A stretch of 64,000 bases of DNA from an uncultured Clostridia bacterium (GCA_944387405.1 CALXET010000005.1:36499-100498); one strand, 5' to 3'; counted from the stretch's first letter, positions 26,951 to 36,237 are shown. The notes: generated from the letters alone by a model not told the origin. A program made the numbers and translations.

Positions 26951-27160
26951 ATGTCTGTCAAGGTCAGAGAAGAGTACCTGGAAATCCTGGAAGGAAGGAT
27001 CGACTATGCACTCAGTGATTGCCAGGGCGCGCCAAACGAAATCGTCATTCCGATGCTTCTTAACGTGCTGGACACGGCTCAAAAGGAGTTCCATCTGAAT
27101 GGCCTAGAGCGTATGGAGGCGTGCAAATACATCACTGAGATGTACGGGTACAATTTCTAA
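26951..27160 (+). CDS. Hypothetical 69-residue protein, strongly G+C-rich imported ORF
   Basis: The product (MSVKVREEYLEILEGRIDYALSDCQG...) is acidic and helical, with no family I recognise. AAAGGAGG lies just before the ATG and a G+C-rich terminator follows at 27171. Base composition differs sharply from the flanking sigma/anti-sigma genes, so this is a small imported cassette sitting exactly between two convergent paralogous operons. Confidence 0.7.
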   Translation: MSVKVREEYLEILEGRIDYALSDCQGAPNEIVIPMLLNVLDTAQKEFHLNGLERMEACKYITEMYGYNF

Positions 27161-27170
27161 GCCAAGCACT

Positions 27171-27197
27171 GCGGGAGGGTCTAAAAAGCCCCCCCGC
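27171..27197 (+). terminator. G+C-rich terminator of the 26951 gene
   Basis: GCGGGAGGG/CCCCCCCGC stem with an A-rich loop; the downstream GTGTGTTTTAG is only modestly T-rich. Confidence 0.7.
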
Positions 27198-27204
27198 GTG
27201 TGTT

Positions 27205-28119
27205 TTAGTTATTTTTATTAGAATTAATTTTTACATAATTTTTATATTCAGTTTGATCTTTATTAGAGAAATCTACATTTTTATTATTAACAATATTTTT
27301 TTCAATTAAGTAATTAGTTTCTTTATAATAATAATTTTCAAAAGATTCTACTGTTCTTAAAATCATATAATCATCTTTACTAATATAAGTGTCAACATAT
27401 CCATTTTGATATTTTTTCCTTAAAATATAACATTTTTCATTATTTATCGAATCTTCTTTAACACAAAAACCGATTCCAAAATTTGAAATTGTAAGAAAAG
27501 AATAAAAATCATCTAGTAGAAAATCTTTTCTATAAGAATAATCTACTATTTCTTCTTCTAATGTTTTGCTTTTATTATTTACAGTAATAATATTAGTAGT
27601 GTTTTCAGAATCATTAATTTCAATATAATCAATTTTATCAGGTTTTTCAATTTTATATTTATTTTCATAACAGTAATAAACATATTCTTCTTTAGTATTT
27701 AAGTTATCAGGAATATATTTATAATTTATAGTTTTGGTTATTTTATAATTATTAGATTCAGAAAGATTAAAAATACTAGAATAAGTATTATTTACTATAT
27801 TATTTATATGGTAAGCTTTAATTAATATGAAAACAATTACAAAAAGTATAAATAAAACTATAATAACTAAAATTAGTTTAATAAAATTAAAAATCTTATT
27901 AAATTTATTTAAATGGTTTAATTCAATTTTGTCACTATCATCAATTTTTTTAAAATTATTAAATATATCTGAACAAATATTATTGTAGTAATTTTTACAA
28001 TTTTCACAAGTAGATAAGTGATTTTCAATAAATTTTTTTGTAGTATCATTTACAAGTTTATCAGCATATAAGGAAGATAAATCTTGTACAATATCACAAT
28101 CATTATTATTTTTCTTCAT
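27205..28119 (-). CDS. Zinc-finger anti-sigma factor, membrane-bound
   Basis: The 304-residue paralogue of the 25954 protein has CDIVQDLSSLYADKLV then HLSTCENCKNYYN (HxxxCxxC about 33-40), a membrane span (about 78-100) and an Asn/Tyr-rich extracytoplasmic domain. It overlaps the end of its sigma factor gene by 14 bases. AAAGGAG is ten bases before the ATG. Confidence 0.88.
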   Translation of the reverse strand: MKKNNNDCDIVQDLSSLYADKLVNDTTKKFIENHLSTCENCKNYYNNICSDIFNNFKKIDDSDKIELNHLNKFNKIFNFIKLILVIIVLFILFVIVFILIKAYHINNIVNNTYSSIFNLSESNNYKITKTINYKYIPDNLNTKEEYVYYCYENKYKIEKPDKIDYIEINDSENTTNIITVNNKSKTLEEEIVDYSYRKDFLLDDFYSFLTISNFGIGFCVKEDSINNEKCYILRKKYQNGYVDTYISKDDYMILRTVESFENYYYKETNYLIEKNIVNNKNVDFSNKDQTEYKNYVKINSNKNN

Positions 28120-28594
28120 TATCTATCATCTCCTTTAATTTTAATTTTGCTCTATAATAAGTTGTTCTAGCCCAATTTTCAGACTTCTCTAATATCTGAC
28201 CGATTTCTTTAAAAGAAAAATCAGATTTAACACGCAAAAGAACAACATTTTTTGAATTATCATCAAGAGAAAAAATTTTTTTATATAAATTAAGTAAATT
28301 GTCTTTATCTATGAATGAATCTTCAAAAGATTCATTATTAAAGTAGAATTCACTAATTTCACAAATATCAATATTTTTATATTTGTGGTTTCTTTTTAAA
28401 TAATCTATCCATTTATTTTTGGCAATTTTACAAAGCCAAGTTTTTATATTTGAATCATTCTTAAAGGTGTTTATATTTTTGATTGCATTATAAAAAGTCT
28501 CTTGCATTAATTCTTCAGAAAGATCTTTGTTATTAGTAAGAGCTAAGAGATATTTATATACAATTATGGAATATTTATTATATATTTCGTCCAT
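28106..28594 (-). CDS. ECF-type RNA polymerase sigma factor
   Basis: The 162-residue sigma factor has region 2 (YNKYSIIVYKYLLALTNNKDLSEELMQETFYNAI, TWLCKIAKNKWIDYLKRN) and region 4 (FSFKEIGQILEKSENWARTTYYRAKLKLKE). GAGGAG precedes the ATG. It heads a two-gene operon with its anti-sigma factor, convergent to a paralogous pair at 25476-26847. Confidence 0.92.
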   Translation of the reverse strand: MDEIYNKYSIIVYKYLLALTNNKDLSEELMQETFYNAIKNINTFKNDSNIKTWLCKIAKNKWIDYLKRNHKYKNIDICEISEFYFNNESFEDSFIDKDNLLNLYKKIFSLDDNSKNVVLLRVKSDFSFKEIGQILEKSENWARTTYYRAKLKLKEMIDNEEK

Positions 28595-28612
28595 AGTAAT
28601 CTCCTCAAATAT

Positions 28613-28642
28613 ATAGACTTATAATTATCTTAATTCGTTACA
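28613..28642 (-). promoter_or_regulatory. ECF-type promoter of the 28594 sigma operon
   Basis: On the minus strand, TGTAAC (28642-28637), 18 bases, GTCTAT (28618-28613), matching the promoter of the paralogous operon at 25429. The remaining intergenic sequence to 28908 is AT-rich and I see no gene in it. Confidence 0.6.
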
Positions 28643-28908
28643 AAAATATAAATAATTATAATAAAATATACTAGATTTATAAATTAAATTATATTTGAGC
28701 TTATCTAAAAATCAATATCGTTATAAAAAATAGTAAATTTGTTAGTCTTTTTTCTTGTAAAATATAAAAGAAATATGTATAATAATTATATTAGAAAATC
28801 GCATATAAATACTAAGATACAAAATATAACAAAAAACTCATCAAAGAATATATTGTGAGTATATCTTAAAGTGAAAATATGTAATAAAATCTATTTGAGG
28901 TGAGTAAA

Positions 28909-29106
28909 ATGCCAGATTTTGTTATAAAGAGCAAGAAAAAGAAAGAATATGAACAATTTACTTGTAGAATTGAAAGTGATTTGTTAGAGAAAGTGAGATT
29001 AATTGTATTAGATAACAATTTAAGCTCAGTAAATGAATTCATTAATGAATGTATAAGATTTTCCATTGACAATTTAAAAGTAATGGAAGAAACTGATGAA
29101 AAATGA
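28909..29106 (+). CDS. Ribbon-helix-helix (CopG/Arc-like) DNA-binding protein
   Basis: The 65-residue protein has a basic N-terminus (KSKKKKEYEQFTCRIESDLLEKVRLIV) forming a strand and helix, then NNLSSVNEFINECIRFSIDNL, the pattern of ribbon-helix-helix repressors. The ATG at 28909 is nine bases after GAGG; the upstream GTG has no room for a binding site. It may autoregulate; no toxin partner is adjacent. Confidence 0.75.
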   Translation: MPDFVIKSKKKKEYEQFTCRIESDLLEKVRLIVLDNNLSSVNEFINECIRFSIDNLKVMEETDEK

Positions 29107-29170
29107 ATATTTAAAAGATGGTTTACTTGCTGGTTCCCACCAGTAAGAGAAGACTGGGATGAGCATTAAA

Positions 29171-29198
29171 GCATACACAAAAAAGTGTATGCTTTTTT
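29171..29198 (+). terminator. Strong terminator
   Basis: GCATACAC/GTGTATGC stem with a six-A loop and six T after it. The stretch before it (29125-29165) has a CTGG...CCAG hairpin and is probably 3' untranslated RNA. Confidence 0.9.
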
Positions 29199-29264
29199 CC
29201 ACATATAGGAGAAAAAAAGTGGATAAGTAAGTCATAAATAAAAAATAATTGCATAAATATTAAT

Positions 29265-30272
29265 ATGAAAGTATTAACAGTTTTATTAGGAACAATTATT
29301 GGCGCTGGATTTATTTCTGGTGCAGAGATAAATTTATTTTTTAATTCATTAGGACTCCAAGGGATGCTTGGTATATTATTTTCTTCAATATTACTTGGAA
29401 TTGTGATATATTTTTCACTAATTAATGAAAACAAATCATATAATGAATTAGTTGAAAAAAATATAAATAGTAAAATAATAAGAACTATATTATTAGGAAT
29501 GATTAATTTGTTTTTAATAATTAGTTATTTTATTATGGTTGCAGGGTTAAGTTCATTTTTTTGTGATGTACTAAATTTAAATTATTTTATTTCAAGCTTA
29601 TTAAGTATTTTGATAATTTTCATTATTGTAAATGGTGATATTAGTAGGATAGAAAATTTTAATAAATTATTTATTCCTTTTTTAATATTACTAATATTTT
29701 CTTTGTTTTTCGTAATAAAAGATATAAAAATAGTTAATGAGTATCAAGAGATGAGTTTTAATATTAATTTTTTAATATTAGGATTAATATATGCAAGTTA
29801 TAATTCAATATCACTAATACCAATTACGATAAAGTTAAAAGAAAATAATAAACTGAAAAATAAAGGAGCATTATTTGTTTCTATAATATTTTCTTTAATT
29901 ATTTTTACATGTGGAGTAATTTTGTTTGTTTTACTTGAGAATAACAGAATGTTTGCTAAAAGTGAAATTCCTCTTCTTGATATAGTAAATGGTAAAAATG
30001 AAATTCTTATTATATTTGTTAGAATATCTATAGCAATATCAATAATAAGTACAGCAGTGTCATTACAATATGCAGCAATTATGAATATAGAGAAAAATAA
30101 AAGTAGATATACAAGAGATATTCTGATAATGAATATAGTAGCTATAATCGTTTCAAGAATAGGTTTTCAAAGATTAATAAAGATATTTTATCCTTTGTTC
30201 GGATTAATCGGAACAATAAATTTATTTATTTTAATGAAAAATTATTTCAAATATAGTAAAATAAAGTCATAA
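29265..30272 (+). CDS. YkvI-like multi-pass membrane protein
   Basis: The 335-residue integral membrane protein has about ten hydrophobic segments and starts KVLTVLLGTIIGAGFISGAEI. This unwound-helix Gly motif (GTxxGAGFxSG) is shared by the YkvI group, which is distantly related to amino acid/polyamine permeases. Substrate unknown. There is no clear ribosome binding site before the ATG, so translation may be weak or the start may differ. It precedes an envelope gene block in the same direction. Confidence 0.75.
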   Translation: MKVLTVLLGTIIGAGFISGAEINLFFNSLGLQGMLGILFSSILLGIVIYFSLINENKSYNELVEKNINSKIIRTILLGMINLFLIISYFIMVAGLSSFFCDVLNLNYFISSLLSILIIFIIVNGDISRIENFNKLFIPFLILLIFSLFFVIKDIKIVNEYQEMSFNINFLILGLIYASYNSISLIPITIKLKENNKLKNKGALFVSIIFSLIIFTCGVILFVLLENNRMFAKSEIPLLDIVNGKNEILIIFVRISIAISIISTAVSLQYAAIMNIEKNKSRYTRDILIMNIVAIIVSRIGFQRLIKIFYPLFGLIGTINLFILMKNYFKYSKIKS

Positions 30273-30330
30273 TATTGAAAAAAAAGACAAAAATTGATAT
30301 AAATAAAGTACTAAAGAAATAGGAGTAAAT

Positions 30331-31506
30331 ATGAAACAATATTCATTGCAAAAGTTTAAAGAAAGTAAAAGAATCAAGAGAAAATTTAAAATCACTTTAA
30401 CAATTATGATTATATCAATATTAATTATTTTAATTGCATTATATTTAGCAAATAGTGATTTTAGAAATTTTATTGATGTCCATATTTTAAGAAAAGAAAT
30501 AAGTGAAAATGATGCTATACAATTAAATATCGATGTTGAAGAATTATCATATGTAAATGTATTTAATAATAATATTATTACTATTAACGGAGGAGTTTTA
30601 ACTTTTTATTCAGATAAAGGAAAAGAAGAAGGAAATTTAGATATTATATTATCAAGTCCTATTTCAGATTCAGATGAAAAATACTTAGTCTTAGGAGATA
30701 AAGGTGGAAATAAAATTTATCTAATAAATGATAAAAATATTAAGTGGGAAAAAGAAGTCGAGGGAAAAATTTCAAAAGTTAGTGTAAATAAGAAAGGATA
30801 TGTATCAGTAATTAGTTCTGGTAATACATCAGAATCAGATATTTCAGTTTTTAATGCAAAAGGAGATAATATTTTTACATATCATTTAGCAAGTACATAC
30901 GCAATAGATAGTGATATTTCAGAGAATAATAAATATTTAGCTATAGCAGAAGTAGATTATTCTGGAGTTTCAGCTAAGTCTCAAATAAAGATATTATCAA
31001 TAGATGATGTTCAGAAAGATAAGACAAAGGCAATAGTACATACATATGATGGTGAAGCTGGAGATATAGTGACTGATTTAAATTATCAAGATGGTGATAA
31101 TGCCATATGCTTATTTGATTCATATATTATAAATATTACTCCTGAAAAAGATGAAAAATTATATACTATTGATAATAATAGTACATTATTTGCCGATATA
31201 AATTTAGATAAAGGATATGTAAAAATAGAAAAAGAATCTGAAGAGATTTTTAAATCAGATTATAGATTAAAAATAAGTGATTTATCTAATAATGAGAAAT
31301 TATATGCTTTAGAAGGAAATGTAAAGAAACTAAAGGTTAATAGCGATATGATGGGTATTGTTTCAGGAACTACAGTTGAATTTGTTTCAAAAGATGGTTG
31401 GCTTTGTAAAAAATATATAGGATCAAAAGAGATAAAAGATATTTATATTTCTAAAAATATCGCAGCTATAGTGTATAAAGATAGAATTGATATTATTACA
31501 TTTTAA
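30331..31506 (+). CDS. Membrane-anchored beta-propeller protein (DUF5711-like)
   Basis: The 391-residue protein has a basic N-terminus, one membrane span (about 23-45) and a large extracytoplasmic domain of repeated strand motifs (YLVLGDKGGNKIYLINDKNIKWE, VSVNKKGYVSVISS, YLAIAEVDYSG) typical of a six- to eight-blade propeller. It matches what I know as DUF5711, commonly encoded beside cvpA in Clostridia, as here. Function unknown, probably envelope-related. AGGAG lies before the ATG. Confidence 0.75.
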   Translation: MKQYSLQKFKESKRIKRKFKITLTIMIISILIILIALYLANSDFRNFIDVHILRKEISENDAIQLNIDVEELSYVNVFNNNIITINGGVLTFYSDKGKEEGNLDIILSSPISDSDEKYLVLGDKGGNKIYLINDKNIKWEKEVEGKISKVSVNKKGYVSVISSGNTSESDISVFNAKGDNIFTYHLASTYAIDSDISENNKYLAIAEVDYSGVSAKSQIKILSIDDVQKDKTKAIVHTYDGEAGDIVTDLNYQDGDNAICLFDSYIINITPEKDEKLYTIDNNSTLFADINLDKGYVKIEKESEEIFKSDYRLKISDLSNNEKLYALEGNVKKLKVNSDMMGIVSGTTVEFVSKDGWLCKKYIGSKEIKDIYISKNIAAIVYKDRIDIITF

Positions 31507-31532
31507 TCATATTTACTAAAGAGGAGAGTTTT

Positions 31533-32162
31533 ATGGGAATTGCAATTGATGTAATTATTATTCTTGTTATTTTGTTGTGCACATTTATAGGTTATAAAAG
31601 AGGGCTTATAAGAGTAATTACAAGTTTATTATCATTTATAATAGCACTAGTATTGGCTGTTATTATTTATAAGCCGGTTTCTAATATTATTATAAATAAT
31701 ACAAATATATATAATAATATTCAGAGTGGAATTTATGAAAATATAAAAGATGAAGATATAGAAGAATCTGATAATGGAATAATTTCATTTGCAAAAAATT
31801 ATATTTACTCAGAGGCAAAAGATATAACTTTAGAGATGATTTCTGAGAGCGTTGCACAGATTGTAATAGATGTTATAACATTCATAATCATATTAATAAT
31901 AACAAGAATTATCTTGATTTTTGTAAGTGTAGTTTTTTCTTCTATTGCAAGCTTACCAATTATTAAACAATTTAATAAGGCAGGCGGATTAATATATGGA
32001 TTTTTGCAAGGAATTATTATAAATTACATAATTTTTGCATTAATTTTATTAATAGTACAGATATCAAATGTTAATACAGATTTTATAAATAATTCAATAA
32101 ATAAATCTAAAATTGGGAATATATTATATAATGAAAATATAATTATAAATTTAATTAAATGA
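31533..32162 (+). CDS. CvpA family membrane protein
   Basis: The 209-residue protein has four hydrophobic segments and the CvpA opening (GIAIDVIIILVILLCTFIGYKRGLI), with the conserved Gly-Tyr-x-x-Gly turn. CvpA-type proteins affect colicin production and envelope stress in proteobacteria; their role in Bacillota is unclear. It lies 26 bases after the propeller gene behind GAGGAGAG, so the two are co-transcribed. Confidence 0.85.
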   Translation: MGIAIDVIIILVILLCTFIGYKRGLIRVITSLLSFIIALVLAVIIYKPVSNIIINNTNIYNNIQSGIYENIKDEDIEESDNGIISFAKNYIYSEAKDITLEMISESVAQIVIDVITFIIILIITRIILIFVSVVFSSIASLPIIKQFNKAGGLIYGFLQGIIINYIIFALILLIVQISNVNTDFINNSINKSKIGNILYNENIIINLIK

Positions 32163-32221
32163 TATAGATAAATGGATTAATTTATAGAGATTTATAAAAA
32201 AATAATAAAATTTTAATTAAG

Positions 32222-32262
32222 AGGAATAAAAGTGCTTTTTTTGGAGGAGTATTTTTATTCCT
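32222..32262 (+). terminator. Terminator after cvpA
   Basis: AGGAATAAAA/TTTTATTCCT ten-base stem followed by TTATTG; moderate. Confidence 0.6.
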
Positions 32263-32268
32263 TTATTG

Positions 32269-32297
32269 TTGATAATTCAAAATCTCTTTGATATAAT
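32269..32297 (+). promoter_or_regulatory. Promoter of the LCP gene
   Basis: TTGATA and TATAAT with a 17-base spacer. Confidence 0.65.
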
Positions 32298-32344
32298 AAG
32301 GCAAAATATGGTTTATAATCTACAATATAGGAGTTGAATATATA

Positions 32345-33871
32345 TTGAGTAGAAGAGAAAGACGCGAAAGAGAAGAAAGAGAAGAAAAGGAAAGAAAAAA
32401 ACGCGAAAAAGAAGAAAAAAAGAGAGCTAAATTAGAAGAAAAACTATATAAAAAAAGACAAAAAGATAAAGAAAATAATAAAAAGAAAGCTAGTAAAACT
32501 AATAGTCATAAGAAAAATACTAGTTCAAACAAAAATAAAAATAATCAAAAGCAAAAAAATAAATCGAAAAGTAAGAATAAAAAGCCTAATTTTATAATAA
32601 AATTTCTAAAAACCTTTTTAAAAATAATTTTAATATTAATTTTAATAATTTGTTTAATAGCTGGAATTTTAATAGGATATCTTGGAGTGAAAACAAATTG
32701 GAACAAATCAGAGATGTTAAAATTATTTGCAAAAGAAACAACATTACTTTTAACAGGGCAAACTGAAGAAGATTTAGAGAAACTGAAACCTATTTATTGT
32801 TTAGTAATGGGAGTTAGTAAAGATATTGATGTTAGTTTGACAGATACTATTATGGTTTGTGCATATTATCCAAAAACTCAGCAAGCATCAATCTTATCAA
32901 TACCAAGAGATACTTTTATAGGAAATAGCATATATACAGCAACAGGAACAGATAAAGTAAATTCTGTATACGCAGCTCACGGGAATGATCCAGAGGCAAC
33001 ACTAAAAGAAGTTGAAGAACTTACTGGACTAGAGATTAATAATTATGCATTAATAGACACAGATGCTTTAGTAAACTTAGTAGATGAAATAGGTGGAGTA
33101 TATTTTGATGTCCCAATAGATATGAAATATGATTCTAAAAAACAAGATTTACATATTAATTTAAAAAAAGGATATCAATTAATAGATGGTAATAAAGCAG
33201 AGCAATTATTAAGATTTAGAAAGAATAATGATGGAACTGGATATTCTGCTGAATATGGTTCAGATGATTATGGAAGAATGAGAACACAAAGAGAATTTAT
33301 TACTGAAACTATTAAACAGACATTAAAATTAAAAAATGTAACAAAATTAAATGATTTAGTAAAACTTTGCTTTGAAAATGTGGATACTAATTTAGATGTA
33401 AATGAAGTATTAAAATATGTTCCAGCAGCAGTAGAATTTGACATATCAAATATAAAATCACTAGCTTTACCAGGAGCATCTGAGAGAATTGGGCCATCTT
33501 CATTATGGTTTTTCTTACATAACGAAGAAGAAACAGAGCAAATAATAGATGAAATGTTTTTGTTTAATGAAAAAAATGAAGGAAATGTGAGTATTGCACC
33601 AGAGGATTTAACTATACAAATTTTAAATGGCTCTGGAGAAGAATATGTTTCTGAGGATATAAAAAATAAATTAATTAATAAAGGCTATAATATAGTGGAT
33701 ATAAAATCTACAACGATAACAAAGAAGTCAAAATTAATAAATAGAACAGATAAACCAGAAGAATTTTCAGAAGAAATATCAGATATGTTAGATGATATAG
33801 AATTAAGAAAAGGACAACCAAATGACTATTCTATAGATTATACAATAATAGTAGGACAAGATATGGTATAA
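32345..33871 (+). CDS. LytR-CpsA-Psr family cell wall ligase with LytR_C domain
   Basis: The 508-residue protein begins with an extreme Lys/Arg/Glu-rich cytoplasmic region (about 1-80), one membrane span (about 88-112), then the LCP catalytic domain with the conserved Asp/Arg set in TDTIMVCAYYPKT, SIPRDTFI, KVNSVYAAHG and LLRFRKNN...DYGRMRTQREF, and ends with a LytR_C domain (LTIQILNGSGEEYVSEDIKNKL). LCP enzymes transfer polymers such as teichoic acids from lipid carriers to peptidoglycan. The start is TTG at 32345 with GGAG upstream. The long charged N-terminus is unusual. Confidence 0.93.
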   Translation: MSRRERREREEREEKERKKREKEEKKRAKLEEKLYKKRQKDKENNKKKASKTNSHKKNTSSNKNKNNQKQKNKSKSKNKKPNFIIKFLKTFLKIILILILIICLIAGILIGYLGVKTNWNKSEMLKLFAKETTLLLTGQTEEDLEKLKPIYCLVMGVSKDIDVSLTDTIMVCAYYPKTQQASILSIPRDTFIGNSIYTATGTDKVNSVYAAHGNDPEATLKEVEELTGLEINNYALIDTDALVNLVDEIGGVYFDVPIDMKYDSKKQDLHINLKKGYQLIDGNKAEQLLRFRKNNDGTGYSAEYGSDDYGRMRTQREFITETIKQTLKLKNVTKLNDLVKLCFENVDTNLDVNEVLKYVPAAVEFDISNIKSLALPGASERIGPSSLWFFLHNEEETEQIIDEMFLFNEKNEGNVSIAPEDLTIQILNGSGEEYVSEDIKNKLINKGYNIVDIKSTTITKKSKLINRTDKPEEFSEEISDMLDDIELRKGQPNDYSIDYTIIVGQDMV

Positions 33872-33906
33872 AAAATAGGGGCTTATTTATATAAGCTCCT
33901 ATTTTT
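33871..33906. terminator. Bidirectional terminator between LCP and dacA genes
   Basis: AAAAATAGG..GCTTA paired with TAAGC..CCTATTTTT; it serves both converging genes. Confidence 0.85.
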
Positions 33907-35211
33907 ATTATTAATATGTCTAGTTCTTTTATATTTTATTTTATCCATTTTAAACTTTCTTTTTATTAATAATCCTAAAACAATTAACACTATTATTCCA
34001 ATGAAAAGTATTTTAATTATGATATTAAATAAATTATTATTTTTTTCTTCAACATCATGTGAAGCGATTAAATCAGCTGTATACGATAAACCATCTAAGC
34101 TATAAGTTACAGTTCCAACAACATCTCCTTTAGATATTGGAGCTGATAGATTTTCTTTTAATTTAATTTTAGGTTCTATAGCATTATTTCTATTATCAAG
34201 ATTAGCTAAGACATTTACATCGGAATTAATTAATAATTCAAGAGATTTTGTGTCATTTGTTCCGTTTTCAATGTTAATAGTCGTGATTGAATTTGATTTT
34301 GCTTGAAGTTTCATAAAAGAATAATTATTAAAAGCAAAATTAAACATGTTTATTGCATCTACATATCTTGTATCTTTATCAGGTGACCCTAATATTACTG
34401 ATATAAATTCAAGACCGTTATTATTTGCAGCAGCAACTAAACAATTGCCTGCAGGAGTTGTAAATCCAGTTTTAATACCAATTGCATAAGGATAATAATA
34501 GTTATTTTCAACATCATTATTGTTAACTATTATTAGAGAATTAGTATTTTTAAAAGTTCTATCATTATATGGATATAATTTTGTAGCAGGTAATGTATAT
34601 GAAGTTGTTGCTACTATTTGCCTAAATATTTCATTTTTCATTGCGTATTGTGCAATAAGTGCTAAATCATGCGCAGTAGTATAGTGATTATCATCGTGCA
34701 TTCCATTACCATTCATAAAGTGTGAATTTGTACATCCTATTGATTTAGCTTTTTCATTCATTAGATTAACAAATTCTTCATAGGAACCAGATATATGTTC
34801 ACCTAATATAACAGCAGCTTCATTAGCAGATGCAAGCATTAAAGCATATAATAAGTCTTTGACGCTTAATGTTTCTCCAACTTGTATATTTGCATTTGTA
34901 TATCCAGAAGGAATAGATGTAACAGCATATTCACTAACTGTTGCCATTTCATCTAAAGAGCAACTTTCAATAGCAATTATTGCAGTTAAAATTTTAGTTG
35001 TGCTTGCTGGAAATTTTCTTTCTTCTCCATTTTTTGAATAAATTACTTTCCCTGTTGATGATTCAATTAAAATTGCAGCTTCTGATTGTATGGAAGAATT
35101 TAAGCTATCAAAATCTTCTTTTGTACTAGCAGAAGAGATTAAAGGGAAAAATAATGATTGTATTAATATTACGAATAATATTAATTTAGATATTCTTTTA
35201 GTTAGTTTCAT
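33883..35211 (-). CDS. D-alanyl-D-alanine carboxypeptidase (PBP5/DacA family)
   Basis: The 442-residue protein has a signal peptide (LILFVILIQSLFFPLISSAS), a serine-type peptidase S11 domain with SxxK in PASTTKI, SxN in ASANEA and KTG in GIKTGFTTPAG, then a C-terminal PBP5-like beta domain and a terminal membrane span (about 403-424) with a basic tail. It trims the terminal D-Ala from peptidoglycan stem peptides outside the membrane. The start is the ATG at 35211, six bases after GAGGAG. Confidence 0.93.
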   Translation of the reverse strand: MKLTKRISKLILFVILIQSLFFPLISSASTKEDFDSLNSSIQSEAAILIESSTGKVIYSKNGEERKFPASTTKILTAIIAIESCSLDEMATVSEYAVTSIPSGYTNANIQVGETLSVKDLLYALMLASANEAAVILGEHISGSYEEFVNLMNEKAKSIGCTNSHFMNGNGMHDDNHYTTAHDLALIAQYAMKNEIFRQIVATTSYTLPATKLYPYNDRTFKNTNSLIIVNNNDVENNYYYPYAIGIKTGFTTPAGNCLVAAANNNGLEFISVILGSPDKDTRYVDAINMFNFAFNNYSFMKLQAKSNSITTINIENGTNDTKSLELLINSDVNVLANLDNRNNAIEPKIKLKENLSAPISKGDVVGTVTYSLDGLSYTADLIASHDVEEKNNNLFNIIIKILFIGIIVLIVLGLLIKRKFKMDKIKYKRTRHINNKNRSLYK

Positions 35212-35290
35212 ATATATCTCCTCATACACATAAATTAAAATAAATATACATTATTTTTCGACAAAAAACAATAGAAAGAAGGGATAAAAA

Positions 35291-35941
35291 TTGATAAATA
35301 TTTATAGAAAATATATTGAAAAAAATAAAAAATATATTATTATTGCACTATTATTTATATTTTTAATTATTGGAATAATTATTGTAAAGCAATTTGATAC
35401 TGAAGAAAAAGAAAGTTTAGAATTAATTAGTATAGAAGAGGAGACAGAACAAGATAATAAATCTATAGAAGAAGAGGAAGATTATAAAATTGTAGTTCAT
35501 ATAACAGGTGAAGTTGAAAAAGAGGGAATAATAGAAATAAAAGAAGGGGGCAGAATTTCTGATGCAATAGATGCAGCAGGTGGACTTACAAAAGAAGCGG
35601 ATCTTGAAAGAGTTAATCTTGCATATGAATTAGAAGATGGACAAAAAATATATATTCCAAATAAAAATGATAAGGATATAGAGGAATATGTCACAGAAGG
35701 AGTAGATGATATAGTGCTCCCTGATGAACTTTCAAATATGGGGGACGGATTAATAAATATCAATAAAGCAGACTTAGAAGAGCTTCAAGAATTAGATGGA
35801 ATAGGAGAAGCTTTAGCAGAGAATATAATTGCTTATAGGGAAAATAACGGTAAATTTAAAAATATAGAAGATATTAAAAATGTTTCAGGAATAGGTGATA
35901 GTAAATATGAAAAAATAAAAGATAGTATAAAAATAAGATAA
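35291..35941 (+). CDS. comEA: ComEA-like DNA-binding protein (SLBB plus helix-hairpin-helix)
   Basis: The 216-residue protein has an N-terminal membrane anchor (about 14-33), an acidic linker, an SLBB domain (IVVHITGEVEKEGIIEIKEGGRISDAIDAAGG) and a C-terminal tandem helix-hairpin-helix (INKADLEELQELDGIGEALAENIIAYRENNGKF, NVSGIGDSKYEKIKD). ComEA binds incoming double-stranded DNA during transformation; no comEC is adjacent, so natural competence is not shown. The start is TTG at 35291. Confidence 0.9.
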   Translation: MINIYRKYIEKNKKYIIIALLFIFLIIGIIIVKQFDTEEKESLELISIEEETEQDNKSIEEEEDYKIVVHITGEVEKEGIIEIKEGGRISDAIDAAGGLTKEADLERVNLAYELEDGQKIYIPNKNDKDIEEYVTEGVDDIVLPDELSNMGDGLININKADLEELQELDGIGEALAENIIAYRENNGKFKNIEDIKNVSGIGDSKYEKIKDSIKIR

Positions 35942-35956
35942 AATAATAAAAGAAAA

Positions 35957-35990
35957 AAGTACTTACTAATTTAGTAAGTACTTTTTATTT
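35957..35990 (+). terminator. Terminator after comEA
   Basis: AAGTACTTACTA/TAGTAAGTACTT stem with three-base loop and TTTATTTC; it ends just before the att repeat. Confidence 0.85.
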
Positions 35991-35992
35991 CT

Positions 35993-36037
35993 TGGTTGCG
36001 GGAGTAGGACTCGAACCTACGACCTTCGGGTTATGAG
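35993..36037 (-). repeat. Displaced 3' half of tRNA-fMet at the left end of the element
   Basis: Minus-strand tRNA-fMet 3' portion from anticodon loop to CCA, no longer attached to a 5' half. Its last 20 bases (36018-36037, TACGACCTTCGGGTTATGAG) are identical to 52839-52858. The T stem here is GTAGG/CCTAC, versus GTAAG/CTTAC in the intact gene. Confidence 0.9.
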
Positions 36038-36159
36038 GGTTGACATAATGTTTTTGTGATGCGTATTGAATTGTATTGTATGCTAGTGTTATCAATACTT
36101 AGAAGTTTTTTCATTTAGTGAATAATATGGTTGAAAATGTACCCTTTTTGAGAAATTGA

Positions 36160-36180
36160 TCCCCAATTTCTCCCCAATTT
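36160..36180 (+). repeat. Left arm-type repeat
   Basis: Two TCCCCAATTT units in tandem, 21 bp, identical in sequence and orientation to 52701-52721. A TTGACATAA motif also occurs near each end (36040 and 52719). These are probable integrase arm-binding sites. Confidence 0.65.
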
Positions 36181-36237
36181 TTTTATTAAGATTTTTGGGA
36201 GTATTTAGATATTATTTTTTATTTTGGAGGTTATTTT

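Noticed and set aside
26783..27094. Minus-strand and alternative plus-strand frames over the 26951 cassette
   Set aside because: They lack ribosome binding sites; the 69-residue frame alone has AAAGGAGG and a matching terminator.
29123..29165. A separate structured regulatory RNA before the terminator at 29171
   Set aside because: There is only one modest CTGG/CCAG hairpin, directly after the ribbon-helix-helix stop codon; a 3' untranslated region is enough to explain it.
35993..36037. A possible second tRNA-Met gene
   Set aside because: Only the 3' half is present; the 5' acceptor, D arm and promoter are missing, so it is the displaced att half.
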